DNA of 64,000 nt from Variovorax atrisoli 110B (GTDB taxonomy: Bacteria > Pseudomonadota > Gammaproteobacteria > Burkholderiales > Burkholderiaceae_C), in assembly GCF_000382045.1 (NCBI RefSeq), contig NZ_KB907450.1:62001-126000 (forward strand). The letters are read 5' to 3'. The stretch's first letter is position 1. Each line of letters opens with the position of its first letter. The position numbers and the translations under genes are program-made. A model generated the notes under the pieces. That model saw only the letters and a list, made by a program, of their open reading frames with translations. It was not told the origin of the DNA and did not search any database. Shown here piece after piece: positions 9,050 through 17,156 of this stretch.

Positions 9050-9471
9050 GAATCGAAATCCCCGAAAAGAAGAAGCTGGTGTATGAGACGTCCATTCCCA
9101 TCCGCTGGGGCGACATGGACGCCATGGGCCACCTCAACAACGGCACCTACTTCCGCTACCTCGAGACGGCGCGCATCGACTGGATGCACTCCATCGGCTT
9201 CGAGCCGCAGCCCGACGGTGAGGGCATGGTGATCGTCAACGCCTTCTGCAACTTCTACCGCCAGATCGAGTACCCCGGCAACGTGCTGCTCAAGATGTAC
9301 GTGAGCGACCCCGGCCGCACCACCTTCGAGAGCTGGGGCACCATGGCCCGCGAGGAAGAGCCCGACGTCATCTGCGCCGCCGGCGGTGCCACCACGATCT
9401 GGGTCGACTTTCCGAAGCAGAAGGCGATGACCTTGCCCGACTGGCTGCGCGCGCTGGTGAGTGCCGACTGA
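9046..9471 (+). CDS. Acyl-CoA thioesterase, 4HBT hotdog family
   Basis: A 141-residue single-hotdog thioesterase. The sequence IRWGDMDAMGHLNNGTYFRY around residues 18-37 is the diagnostic 4-hydroxybenzoyl-CoA thioesterase-type active site, with the catalytic Asp in WGDMDAMGH. Such enzymes hydrolyse acyl-CoA or aryl-CoA esters in the cytoplasm. The ATG overlaps the transporter stop (ATGA). The acyl chain preferred is unknown. The 175 bases after it contain only a 14-bp GC palindrome (9616-9629) and no gene I can support. Confidence 0.9.
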   Translation: MRIEIPEKKKLVYETSIPIRWGDMDAMGHLNNGTYFRYLETARIDWMHSIGFEPQPDGEGMVIVNAFCNFYRQIEYPGNVLLKMYVSDPGRTTFESWGTMAREEEPDVICAAGGATTIWVDFPKQKAMTLPDWLRALVSAD

Positions 9472-9646
9472 GAGGAGCGCTGTCGCTCCGACGCCGGCAG
9501 CTTCTTCTTGCCGAAGCCCGCGCTGCAGCGCCTCGTGAAGGAGGTGGCGGCGATGTATGGCGCCCATCCGTTCGGCTTCGACGATTCCCGTGACGTCGTG
9601 CCGAGGAAGGAAGCCCCTCGGCGCCGAGGTCGCGCCGGCCGGCCGA

Positions 9647-11002
9647 TCAGGCCTGCTGCAGCACGATGCGGGCCTCGAAGCCCTGCGTCGCGCCCGGCGG
9701 GGGGGAAGAGAGCTCCAGCCGGCCGCCGTGCTTCTCGACGATCGTGCCGACGATCGAGATGCCCAGCCCGTAGCCTGCCCGGTCGGAGCTGTGGCGCACA
9801 TGGCGCTCGCGCAGCGTGGCGAGCTGTTCGGGGGTGACGCCTGTGCCCGAATCGCGAACGGCCAGCGTGCACGGCGCCATCACCTCGATGACGACGCGGC
9901 CGCCGCCGTAGCGCAGCGCGTTCTCCACCAGGTTGCGCAGCGCGATGGCCAGCGCGTCCACGTCGCCCAGGACCTCCGGCGACGCGGTGTCGGGCACCTT
10001 GAGCATCAGGCGCTCGGTGTTCTGCGGGTCTTGCCAGAAGTCCTGCGCCACGGCGCCTGCGAGCTGCACAAGGTCGACCTGGTTGCGCGTGAACGAGGCG
10101 CCAGACTCCGCGCGCGAGAGCTGCAGCAGCTTCTCGGTGCGGTGGCTCAGGGTGCGCAGCGCGTCGAGCGCGGCCTGCACGTCATTGCGCCTCAGGTCGT
10201 GGTCGAGTGCGGTCTGCAGCCGAAGGCGGGCCGCGGCCAGCGGGGTGCGCAGCTCGTGCGCGGCGTTGGCCGCCAGGGCGCGCTCCACGTCCAGGGAATG
10301 CGACAGCCGCTCCAGCAGCCGGTTGAGGTGGTCGCCCACGGTGCGCAGCTCCCTCGGCAGCTCGCCGGGCAGCGCGATCGGCCTCAGGTCGGCGCCGCTG
10401 CGCTTCTCGATCTCGGCGGCCAGTTCCTGCAGGACCCGGAGCTCGGTGCGCGCCACGTTGCGCAGCACCAGCGCCAGCAGCGGCAGCACCGCGCCGAGCG
10501 GGATGATCAGCCCGAAGAGCGTGCGGTTGAGCGCGTGGCGTCGCTCGTCGAGCGGGTCGGCCACCTGGAAGAACAGGCCCAGCGTGGGATGGCGCACGGT
10601 GTAGATGCGCCAGCTCGAGTTGTTCGCGAAGCCGGCGGCCAGCGGCACGTCGAAGGTGTCGGCGGGAGCCTCGGCGGAGCGCAGCAGCACGTGCTCGTGC
10701 GGGTCGACGATCTGGTAGATCACCGCGTCTTCCGAGAAGAGCTGCTTGGGCGCGATCAGCGGCTCGCGCGGCTGCTGGGTGCCTGAATGCTGCAACCGCT
10801 CCAGTTCCTGCACCGCCATCGCGAACATGCGGTGCGAGACCTCGATGAGCTCGTTGTCGAAGTTGTGGTTGATCTCGCGGTCCACATACCAGACCACCGC
10901 GAGCACGCACAGAAGCCACACGCCGCCGACCCACAGGATCAGCGTGCGGGTCAGCCGCCCGGCGAGCGACTGGCGGCCGGCGAGGAAGCTGCTCGTGCTC
11001 AA
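9647..11002 (-). CDS. Sensor histidine kinase, QseC/PmrB-like
   Basis: Membrane kinase of a two-component system. I start it at the TTG at 11002 (LSTSSFLAGRQSLAGRLTRT), because the frame further upstream overlaps the regulator and is not protein-like; this gives 451 residues. Two membrane helices near residues 21-42 and 160-182 flank a periplasmic 2CSK_N-like sensor region. The phospho-accepting His is in AANAAHELRTPLAAARLRLQ, followed by an N-box (LRNLVENALRYGG) and a G-box (GYGLGISIVG). It lies 46 bases downstream of its regulator. Context (PAP2 and EptA genes) suggests control of lipid A modification. Confidence 0.88.
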   Translation of the reverse strand: MSTSSFLAGRQSLAGRLTRTLILWVGGVWLLCVLAVVWYVDREINHNFDNELIEVSHRMFAMAVQELERLQHSGTQQPREPLIAPKQLFSEDAVIYQIVDPHEHVLLRSAEAPADTFDVPLAAGFANNSSWRIYTVRHPTLGLFFQVADPLDERRHALNRTLFGLIIPLGAVLPLLALVLRNVARTELRVLQELAAEIEKRSGADLRPIALPGELPRELRTVGDHLNRLLERLSHSLDVERALAANAAHELRTPLAAARLRLQTALDHDLRRNDVQAALDALRTLSHRTEKLLQLSRAESGASFTRNQVDLVQLAGAVAQDFWQDPQNTERLMLKVPDTASPEVLGDVDALAIALRNLVENALRYGGGRVVIEVMAPCTLAVRDSGTGVTPEQLATLRERHVRHSSDRAGYGLGISIVGTIVEKHGGRLELSSPPPGATQGFEARIVLQQA

Positions 11003-11048
11003 CGGGCCGTCTCCGAGCCGCGGGAGCCTTGGGCCGTTCGCGCGGCGC

Positions 11049-11720
11049 TCATTCGTCCTCGTCCGAGGACGACAGCCGGTAGCCCAGGCCGCGCAGCGTC
11101 TGGATGTGGCTGCGGCCGAGCTTGCGCCGCAGCCGGCTGATGAAGACTTCGAGCGTGTTGCTGTCGGCCTCGTCGCCGAAGCCATAGAGGGCGTCGGCGA
11201 GGTTCTCGCGTGTGTGGATGCGCTCGGGTCGGGTGGCCATCACGCGCAGCAGCGCCCATTCTTTCTGGGTGAGGGTGATCGGCGAGCCGCTCTTGCGGAC
11301 CATGTCGTGCGCCAGGTCGATCTCGAGGTTGCCCAGCTGCAGCACCGGCGAGCTGTTCGAGCTGCGGCGCCGCTCCACCGCGCGCAGGCGCGCCAGCAGC
11401 TCGGCCGGGTCGTAGGGCTTGATGAGGTAGTCGTCGGCGCCGGCGTCCAGCCCGCGGATGCGGTCGGTCACCTGGTCGCGCGCGGTCAGCACGATGACGA
11501 TGGGGCGCTCGGGCAGGGCGCGCACCTGCGGCAGCAGCGAGAGGCCGTCGCCGTCGCCCAGGTGCAGGTCGAGCAGTACCGCCGCGTACTGCACCGAGAG
11601 CAGGGCGGCGCGGGCATCGGCCAGGCTGGGCGCCACGTCGACCACGAAAGCCTTGGCGAGCAGGTAGCTGCAGACGGCGTCTGCCAATGCGGTGTCATCT
11701 TCGACAAGCAATATGCGCAC
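11049..11720 (-). CDS. Response regulator, OmpR/PhoB family, QseB/PmrA-like
   Basis: DNA-binding partner of the kinase. The receiver domain has the acidic pair in VEDD, the phospho-acceptor Asp in LLDLHLGDGDGL, the switch Thr in VLTARDQ and the Lys in LIKPYDPAELLAR; the winged helix follows from about residue 125 and ends near GLGYRLSSSDEDE. I chose the GTG at 11720 (VRILLVEDD) because AAAGGACA lies just upstream, whereas the ATG at 11735 has no ribosome site; length 223. It is divergent from the PAP2/EptA genes, whose upstream regions carry phased repeats it may bind. Confidence 0.9.
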   Translation of the reverse strand: MRILLVEDDTALADAVCSYLLAKAFVVDVAPSLADARAALLSVQYAAVLLDLHLGDGDGLSLLPQVRALPERPIVIVLTARDQVTDRIRGLDAGADDYLIKPYDPAELLARLRAVERRRSSNSSPVLQLGNLEIDLAHDMVRKSGSPITLTQKEWALLRVMATRPERIHTRENLADALYGFGDEADSNTLEVFISRLRRKLGRSHIQTLRGLGYRLSSSDEDE

Positions 11721-11799
11721 GCCATGTCCTTTCAACGAGAAAAAGAGTCTAGCGTCCCCGAAAAAGCCGCCCCGAAAGTCCGCCGCCCGCGGGCTTTCC

Positions 11800-11838
11800 G
11801 GTCAGATTCGGTTCAGGTTGCTTCAGGCTCGGTTCATT
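11800..11838 (+). promoter_or_regulatory. Phased TTCAG half-sites, putative response-regulator box
   Basis: Four half-sites in the divergent promoter region: GGTCAG (11800), TTCAG (11812), TTCAG (11822) and TTCAT (11833). The TCA(G/T) cores are spaced 11, 10 and 11 bases, one helical turn apart, as for tandem OmpR-family sites such as the PmrA box. A matching pair lies upstream of eptA. Binding by the adjacent regulator is inference. Confidence 0.55.
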
Positions 11839-11883
11839 CCGCAAACGTAGGCTCGCGGCTGTTTGTCAGTCCCGCCTGCCTCC

Positions 11884-12588
11884 ATGACCCGTCCCACCCT
11901 TCTCCGCCTGTGGGTTTTCACCCTTTTCGCATTCGCTGCGCTGATGGCGTGGGACGCGACCGGCGGCGATCTCTTCCTGGCGCGCTTGGCGGGCTCGCAC
12001 CTCGGGTTCGCGCTGCGCGAGAACCCCTTCATGGTCCACGTCATGCATGAGGGCGCCCGCAATCTCAGCTGGGCCCTGGTGCTCCTGCTGTTCGTCGCGA
12101 TCCGCTGGCCCTTCGGCGTGCTGCGGCGCCTCGATACCGCCTCCCGCGTCCAGCTGGCCCTGACGGTGCTCGGCTCGGTGATCGCGGTCAGCATGATCAA
12201 GCACGCGAGCCACACCAGCTGCCCCTGGGACCTGCAGGAATTCGGCGGTGTCGCGCGCTACGTGTCGCACTGGTCGTGGGGCGTGAGCGACGGCGGCCCC
12301 GGCGGGTGCTTCCCGGCCGGCCACGCCTCGGCGGCGTTCGCCTACCTGGGCGGGTACTTCGTGCTGCGGCGGGCATCGGCCCGCGCGGCGACGATCTGGC
12401 TGTGGACGGCCATTGCCGCGGGCCTGGTACTGGGCGTGGCCCAGCAGCTGCGCGGCGCGCACTACATGAGCCACACCCTCTGGACCGGCTGGGTCTGCTG
12501 GACGGTGGGCCTCGTCATCGACACGGCCATCGCGCGCTTCGGCTCGCGCGGCACGGCCACGGCGGTCCCGGCACATGCAGGGCCTTGA
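11884..12588 (+). CDS. PAP2-family membrane phosphatase
   Basis: Integral-membrane phosphatase of the PAP2 superfamily, 234 residues. The phosphatase motifs are recognisable: KHASHTSCPWDL (motif 1), CFPAGHASAAFAY (motif 2, containing the active-site GH), and RGAHYMSHTLWTG (motif 3). Motif 3 has SHT in place of the usual H-x3-D arrangement, a variant seen in kinase-linked envelope phosphatases. Likely substrates are lipid phosphates such as lipid A or phospholipid head groups. The ATG at 11884 follows the phased box, and its end overlaps the next PAP2 gene by 14 bases. Confidence 0.85.
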   Translation: MTRPTLLRLWVFTLFAFAALMAWDATGGDLFLARLAGSHLGFALRENPFMVHVMHEGARNLSWALVLLLFVAIRWPFGVLRRLDTASRVQLALTVLGSVIAVSMIKHASHTSCPWDLQEFGGVARYVSHWSWGVSDGGPGGCFPAGHASAAFAYLGGYFVLRRASARAATIWLWTAIAAGLVLGVAQQLRGAHYMSHTLWTGWVCWTVGLVIDTAIARFGSRGTATAVPAHAGP

Positions 12589-13171
12589 TTTCGCGCTCTT
12601 CGGGCTGATCAACGCCGGCCCTTCGGTGGCGCCATGGAGCCTGGCCTTCGCCGAGTTCTGCTCCGACCTGCTGCCGGCCATGCTCACGCTGGCCATCGGC
12701 TTCAGCGCCTTGTTCAGCCGTCGCTGGCGCTATGCGCTGTTCACCGTGCTGCTGAGCGTACTGGCCGCCTGGATCGTGGTGACCGTGATCCGGTCCCTGG
12801 CGCCGATTCCCCGGCCAGCCTTCTACGGGCTGGGCATCCAGTGGGTGCCGCAGGGCGTGCGGCCGGGCTTCCCGAGCATGCATGCGGCCGGCACCTTCGC
12901 CGCGGCGTTCGCGCTGTGGTGCCTGCCGTCGCGCTTGCCCATGCTGGCGGCGCTGGTCGTGGCGGCGTTGGTGGCATGGAGCCGGGTGTACCTGGGCCTG
13001 CATTTCCCGTCCGACATCGTGGCGGCGACCATGCTCGGCGCGCTGGTGGCGATCGTGGTGGAGCGGGGCATCAGCCGGCCGCTGAGCCAGGCTGCATCGG
13101 GCGCCCTGGTGGCGCGGCGGCGCTCGGCCAGATCGAGGCTGCGCAGGGCGGCGAGTCTGAACACGGACTGA
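12575..13171 (+). CDS. PAP2-family phosphatase, undecaprenyl-diphosphatase-like
   Basis: Second PAP2 phosphatase, 198 residues, with a canonical signature: RSLAPIPRP (motif 1), PGFPSMHA (motif 2) and SRVYLGLHFPSDIVA (motif 3, the proton-relay His). Five or six membrane helices are visible. The arrangement resembles BcrC-type undecaprenyl pyrophosphate phosphatases, but lipid A or phosphatidylglycerophosphate are alternatives. It overlaps the preceding PAP2 gene and is 46 bases before eptA. The tail from residue 175 is basic and probably cytoplasmic. Confidence 0.86.
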   Translation: MQGLDFALFGLINAGPSVAPWSLAFAEFCSDLLPAMLTLAIGFSALFSRRWRYALFTVLLSVLAAWIVVTVIRSLAPIPRPAFYGLGIQWVPQGVRPGFPSMHAAGTFAAAFALWCLPSRLPMLAALVVAALVAWSRVYLGLHFPSDIVAATMLGALVAIVVERGISRPLSQAASGALVARRRSARSRLRRAASLNTD

Positions 13172-13179
13172 AGGGGCAA

Positions 13180-13195
13180 TTCAGCCTCGCTTCAG
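13180..13195 (+). promoter_or_regulatory. TTCAG-N6-TTCAG direct repeat upstream of eptA
   Basis: Two identical half-sites, TTCAGCC at 13180 and 13191, with an exact 11-base period. A possible -10 (TAGTTA, 13202) starts seven bases after the second half-site, the geometry of a PmrA-type activated promoter. It repeats the motif found upstream of the PAP2 genes, so the same regulator is likely (inference). Confidence 0.55.
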
Positions 13196-13208
13196 CCGGG
13201 CTAGTTAC

Positions 13209-13259
13209 ATTCGCGAGATGTCTGTTTCGCGAATTTCGCCTGTTCCCGTGGAACAGGCG
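13209..13259 (+). promoter_or_regulatory. Two consecutive hairpins around the eptA start codon
   Basis: Hairpin 1 pairs ATTCGCGA (13209-13216) with TCGCGAAT (13227-13234), leaving the eptA ATG (13218) in its 10-base loop. Hairpin 2 pairs CGCCTGTTCC (13237-13246) with GGAACAGGCG (13250-13259) around a 3-base loop. Both stems are perfect. Together they could control translation initiation on read-through mRNA; function is inference. Confidence 0.5.
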
Positions 13260-14969
13260 GGTACTCCTGAGTCCAAAACACCACAGTTGCCTCCCTCCGG
13301 CGCCCCGTGGGCACGGTTCGACCTCTGGTTGCAGCGTCCGCGCTCGGCGGCCCTGGTCGTCCTCTGGCTCAGCCTCTATCTGGTATTGACCACGAACTGG
13401 CCGCTCTGGAACGAGCTGGCCCGCATCGGCGGCGCGCCCAGCAGCTACATGTCCACGGTCGTGTCGATGAGCCTGCTCACGCTGTGCGGCTCGGCGGCCA
13501 TCCTCTCGTTCACGGCCTGGTCGCGCTGGATGAAGCCGCTGTGGCTGCTGGTGGTGGTGCTGGCCGCGGTGGTGCAGCACTACATGCTCCAGTACCGCGT
13601 GGTGATGGACCCCAGCATGATCGCCAACGCGCTGCAGACCGACCCCAATGAGGCGCGCGACCTGCTGAGCTGGCGCATGGCCTTCAACGTGGCGGTGGTG
13701 GTGCTGCCGGCGGCCTGGCTGATCTGGCGGGTGCGCGTCGTGCCCATGCGCATCCTGCCCAAGCTCGCGCGCAACGTGGGTCTGCTGCTGCTGTCCGTCA
13801 TCGTGGCGGTGGGCACCGCGGTGGCCATGAACCGCGAACTGGCGCCGCTGATGCGCAACAACGTTCACCTGCGCTACATGATGAACCCGATCGCGTCGAT
13901 CTATTCCACCGGCTCGCTCTTCATCAAGCCTCTTTTCAAGCGCAGCGGCAAGCTGGTCTCCATCACCGCGGGAACAGCGCTGGGCGCGAGCTATGCAGCG
14001 CAGACCAAGCCGCCGCTCTTCGTGGTGGTGGTGGGCGAGACGGCGCGTGCCGACCATTTCGCCCTCAACGGCTACGCCCGCGACACCACGCCCGAGCTGG
14101 CCAGACGCGGCGTGCTGAGCTACCGCGAGGTGCGCTCCTGCGGCACCAACACCCTGGCTTCGGTGCCCTGCATGTTTTCGCCGCTGGGCAAGGAAGGCTA
14201 CGAGTCGCGCAAGGACGACTACGAAACCCTGGTCGACGTGCTGCAGGCCGCCGGCCTGGCCGTGTTCTGGCTCGACAACCAGGCCGGCTGCAAGGGCGTG
14301 TGCGAGCGCATTCCCAACGCATCGGCCTTCGCCGGGCTCGACCCCGCAACCAAGAAGGCGCTGTGCGACGGCGACGAGTGCCTGGACGACGTGATGCTCA
14401 AGGGCCTGGACGAGCGCATCGCCGCGCTGCCTGCCGAGCGCCGCGCCAAGGGCGTGGTTCTGGTGATGCACCAGATGGGCAGCCACGGGCCCGCCTACTA
14501 CAAGCGCTCCGCGCCCGACGTGAAGCGCTTCCTGCCCGAGTGCAAGACCAACGCCCTTGCGGACTGCGCCCACGCCGAGCTGATGAACGTGTACGACAAC
14601 TCGATCGTGCAGACCGACCGCTTCCTCGGCCAGACCATCGACTGGCTCAAGGCGCAGTCGAAGCAGTACGACCCGGCGATGCTCTACATCAGCGACCACG
14701 GCGAATCGCTCGGCGAGTTCGGCCTGTTCCTGCATGGCGTGCCCTACAGCTTCGCGCCCGACGCGCAGAAGCACGTGCCCATGATCACCTGGTTCAGCGA
14801 AGGCATGAGCGAGCGGCGCAAGCTCTCGCGCTCGTGCATGGAAGCGGGGCTCGACGCGCCGCTCACGCACGACAACCTCTACCACACGGTGCTGGGCGTG
14901 ATGGACGTGACCACGCCGACCTACAAGCCGGCGCTGGACGCGCTGGCCTCCTGCCGCGGCAAGGGCTGA
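13218..14969 (+). CDS. eptA: Lipid A phosphoethanolamine transferase, EptA/PmrC family
   Basis: Transfers phosphoethanolamine from phosphatidylethanolamine to lipid A phosphates in the outer leaflet of the inner membrane, lowering negative charge and polymyxin binding. The 583 residues show about five N-terminal membrane helices (residues 40-200), then a periplasmic sulfatase-fold domain. The nucleophile is Thr275 in VGETARADHFALNGYARD, and metal ligands are in SDHGESLGEFG near residue 494. Several cysteines typical of the family's disulfides are present. No ribosome site is obvious before the ATG. It is co-oriented with two PAP2 genes and near a two-component system, as in many colistin-response loci. 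A sibling transferase acting on another glycolipid is the alternative. Confidence 0.88.
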   Translation: MSVSRISPVPVEQAGTPESKTPQLPPSGAPWARFDLWLQRPRSAALVVLWLSLYLVLTTNWPLWNELARIGGAPSSYMSTVVSMSLLTLCGSAAILSFTAWSRWMKPLWLLVVVLAAVVQHYMLQYRVVMDPSMIANALQTDPNEARDLLSWRMAFNVAVVVLPAAWLIWRVRVVPMRILPKLARNVGLLLLSVIVAVGTAVAMNRELAPLMRNNVHLRYMMNPIASIYSTGSLFIKPLFKRSGKLVSITAGTALGASYAAQTKPPLFVVVVGETARADHFALNGYARDTTPELARRGVLSYREVRSCGTNTLASVPCMFSPLGKEGYESRKDDYETLVDVLQAAGLAVFWLDNQAGCKGVCERIPNASAFAGLDPATKKALCDGDECLDDVMLKGLDERIAALPAERRAKGVVLVMHQMGSHGPAYYKRSAPDVKRFLPECKTNALADCAHAELMNVYDNSIVQTDRFLGQTIDWLKAQSKQYDPAMLYISDHGESLGEFGLFLHGVPYSFAPDAQKHVPMITWFSEGMSERRKLSRSCMEAGLDAPLTHDNLYHTVLGVMDVTTPTYKPALDALASCRGKG

Positions 14970-14994
14970 GGGAAGCGGGATCGGGCTGCCGGCT

Positions 14995-15029
14995 GCAAAG
15001 GGCGCGAAGATTCCGCGAAGAGCGCGAAA
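14995..15029 (+). repeat. Dispersed 35-bp intergenic repeat, copy A
   Basis: A 35-base block with three CGCGAA units lies in the 144-base gap after eptA. It matches the block at 57119-57153 at 30 of 35 positions. Both lie just after the stop codon of a rightward gene. It looks like a short dispersed intergenic repeat. Confidence 0.55.
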
Positions 15030-15113
15030 GAGCCCGACAAGAATCCGGTTCTCTCTTCTGCGCCCTCAGCGAAAGCGTCGCCCGCGTCCGGCTGCTCGTT
15101 CTGGTTCTTCAGC

Positions 15114-15695
15114 CTATTTCTTCTCGCGCGGCACCCGCCCCATCAGGAAGAACTCGTTGTTCGGCTGCATGCCGCTGAAGCTGGCGAGCCGGTTGCTCAA
15201 CCCGAAGAAGGCGGTGATGGCCGCGATGTCCCAGATGTCCTCGTCGTCGAAGCCGTGGGCGTGCAGCGGCGGGAAGTCGCTGTCGTCGATCTCGTGGGAG
15301 CGCTCGCAGACCTTCATCGCGAAGTCGAGCATCGCGCGCTGCCGCGGCGTGATGTCAGCCTTGAGGTAGTTCACCGCCACCTGGTCGGCTACCAGCGGCT
15401 TCTTCTCGTAGATGCGCAGCAGCGCGCCATGGGCCACCACGCAGTAGAGGCACTTGTTGGCCGCGCTGGTGGTGGTCACGATCATCTCGCGGTCGCCCTT
15501 GGTGAGCGAGCCTTCCTCCTTGAGCATCAGCGCGTCGTGGTACGCGAAGAAGGCGCGCCACTCCGCGGGGCGGCGCGCGAGGGCCAGGAACACGTTGGGC
15601 ACGAAGCCGGCCTTTTCCTGCACCGCGAGGATCGCGGTGCGGATGTCCTCGGGCAGGTCTTTCAGTTCGGCAAGGGGGTAGCGGTCTGCGGCCAT
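15114..15695 (-). CDS. Peroxidase-related (AhpD-like/carboxymuconolactone decarboxylase fold) protein
   Basis: Cytoplasmic helical protein of the AhpD/CMD superfamily, 193 residues from the ATG at 15695 (MAADRYPLAELKDLPEDIR). The redox motif CLYCVVAHG, a CxxC followed by a conserved His, lies near residue 84 and is the AhpD-type active site. The C-terminal NEFFLMGRVPREKK is typical of the peroxidase-related subgroup. It may act in peroxide detoxification or as a thiol reductant; the real substrate is unknown. Single gene, convergent with eptA. Confidence 0.85.
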   Translation of the reverse strand: MAADRYPLAELKDLPEDIRTAILAVQEKAGFVPNVFLALARRPAEWRAFFAYHDALMLKEEGSLTKGDREMIVTTTSAANKCLYCVVAHGALLRIYEKKPLVADQVAVNYLKADITPRQRAMLDFAMKVCERSHEIDDSDFPPLHAHGFDDEDIWDIAAITAFFGLSNRLASFSGMQPNNEFFLMGRVPREKK

Positions 15696-15792
15696 GTCTG
15701 TCTCCGTCGTGGTTTGTTTGCCTTGACGGGTCATCATAGTTCCGCAGATGCGGAGGGCCGGCCTGTGAGACGGACGCAGCCGAGGCCAGGTC

Positions 15793-17055
15793 CTATTTCA
15801 GCGCCTTGCCCTGCGTGGCACCCAGCGGCGTGTGCAGCTGCGAACTCACCCACGAGCCCGTGTTGTCGTCGCGTCCCTGCAGCAGGTAGCGCGTGTCGGC
15901 CTTGCCGTAGTTCTGCACCGCCATGGCGGAGAACTTGCCGATGTCGGTCTTCGGATCGCGCAGGCGGTTGACGATCAGCACCTTCTTCGTGTCGGCGAAG
16001 TCGGCCATCATGTTCTGGTCGCCTTCGCTGTCGCCGGCCACGAAGCTGGGGCCATAGCCGTACTTGCTGGCCAGGAAACGGCGGATGTTCTTGGTCTTGC
16101 CCGGACCCTGCGTCTGGTCGTAGCCGCGGCGGAACTCGGGCTGGATCACGCCGCGGGCGTCGCGCTCCAGCTCCATCGCGAGCACGCGCTCGGGCGGGTT
16201 GTTGTAGCCGAAGGCCGGGTTCGACGAGATCTCCTTGATCACGTCGACGAAGGAGGCCGAGCACACCCACACGTCGAAGCCCGCGTTGCGGAACGCGGCA
16301 TACAGCTGCTGCATCTCGGGCTGCAGGCGAAGGCCGTTTTTCCAGCTCACCGAGACCACGCCGGCGCGTCCGGGCAGGGCCGCAGGCGAAGTCCACTTGA
16401 CCTTGGTCACGGGCTCCTTCAGTTGCCAGGCCACGGTGTCGACCGTGAGCTTGCGCACCTGCGCCTCGGTCATGCCGGCGAAGAGGTAGGTGACCCACGG
16501 GTAGGCCGTGTCGTGGTCGAAGGTGTCGCCGATGGCTTCGTAGAGATAGCGCACCTTGGTGGTGAATGCGCCGTAGTGCGGGCTCAATGCCACCACGGCC
16601 AGCGACTGGTCGCCCTTCAGCCCCTTGTAGTTCTGGTAGAGCCATGTGTAGCTCGCGACGATGTCCGGCACCACGGTGTCGATGTTCACCGGCTGGCCGG
16701 CCGCGTTGTTGTATGCGGGCAGGAAGTCCTTCTTCGGAATGTTCTTGCGCAGCGCCACCTCGAGCTGCGCGGGCGTGGCGCCGAAGACCAGGTTCTCCAG
16801 CTGGTAGATGAGCGCGGCTTCCTCGATGTCGAGGAATACGCTGGTGTTGTCCCAGTCGAACACCACGTACGGCGGCTTCGCGGCGTCGTAGCCCGGGCTG
16901 CCCTTGCCCAGGCTGGCGATCAGGCCCTCGATCTGCGCGCGGTTGAAGGCGTCCCAGTTCGCGGGGGCGAGGCTCTTTGCAGGCGTGAGGCTGGCACATC
17001 CAGCGGCGACGAGTGCGGCGGCCATGGGGGTGAGAAGGACGAGGCGGCGTTGCAT
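15793..17055 (-). CDS. Lipoprotein phosphatase of the HAD superfamily
   Basis: A 420-residue exported phosphatase. The N-terminus MQRRLVLLTPMAAALVAAGC ends in a lipobox, so it should be a lipoprotein; the ATG at 17055 places this correctly, while the longer frame does not. HAD motif I is DWDNTS, with the nucleophilic first Asp and acid/base second Asp; motif II is CSAS; motif III/IV includes AGDSEGDQNMM. The fold resembles secreted phosphorylcholine or phosphoserine-type phosphatases, but substrate choice is uncertain. It stands alone between the AhpD-like gene and hipA. Confidence 0.85.
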   Translation of the reverse strand: MQRRLVLLTPMAAALVAAGCASLTPAKSLAPANWDAFNRAQIEGLIASLGKGSPGYDAAKPPYVVFDWDNTSVFLDIEEAALIYQLENLVFGATPAQLEVALRKNIPKKDFLPAYNNAAGQPVNIDTVVPDIVASYTWLYQNYKGLKGDQSLAVVALSPHYGAFTTKVRYLYEAIGDTFDHDTAYPWVTYLFAGMTEAQVRKLTVDTVAWQLKEPVTKVKWTSPAALPGRAGVVSVSWKNGLRLQPEMQQLYAAFRNAGFDVWVCSASFVDVIKEISSNPAFGYNNPPERVLAMELERDARGVIQPEFRRGYDQTQGPGKTKNIRRFLASKYGYGPSFVAGDSEGDQNMMADFADTKKVLIVNRLRDPKTDIGKFSAMAVQNYGKADTRYLLQGRDDNTGSWVSSQLHTPLGATQGKALK

Positions 17056-17156
17056 GCTTTTCCTGTTTTGAGCGTTGCAGATTGAGATGAGCCCCAACCT
17101 ACGCATCAGGCGTGCCAGGCTGTGCGTGATGAGCATGCATTGCGCCGCAAGGCGCG

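Noticed and set aside
9616..9629. CCTCGGC/GCCGAGG palindrome between thioesterase and kinase genes as a terminator
   Set aside because: No loop and no T-run; such short GC palindromes are common at this base composition.
9472..9646. Plus-strand peptide with a LPKPALQRLVKEVA segment that loosely recalls a histone-fold helix
   Set aside because: No start with a ribosome site, the frame becomes Arg/Pro-rich noise, and it runs into the kinase 3' end. Similarity over some 14 residues is too short to support a gene or pseudogene.
17142..17155. GCGCC-GCAA-GGCGC hairpin after hipA as an intrinsic terminator
   Set aside because: A 5-bp stem without a T-tract; too weak to call.
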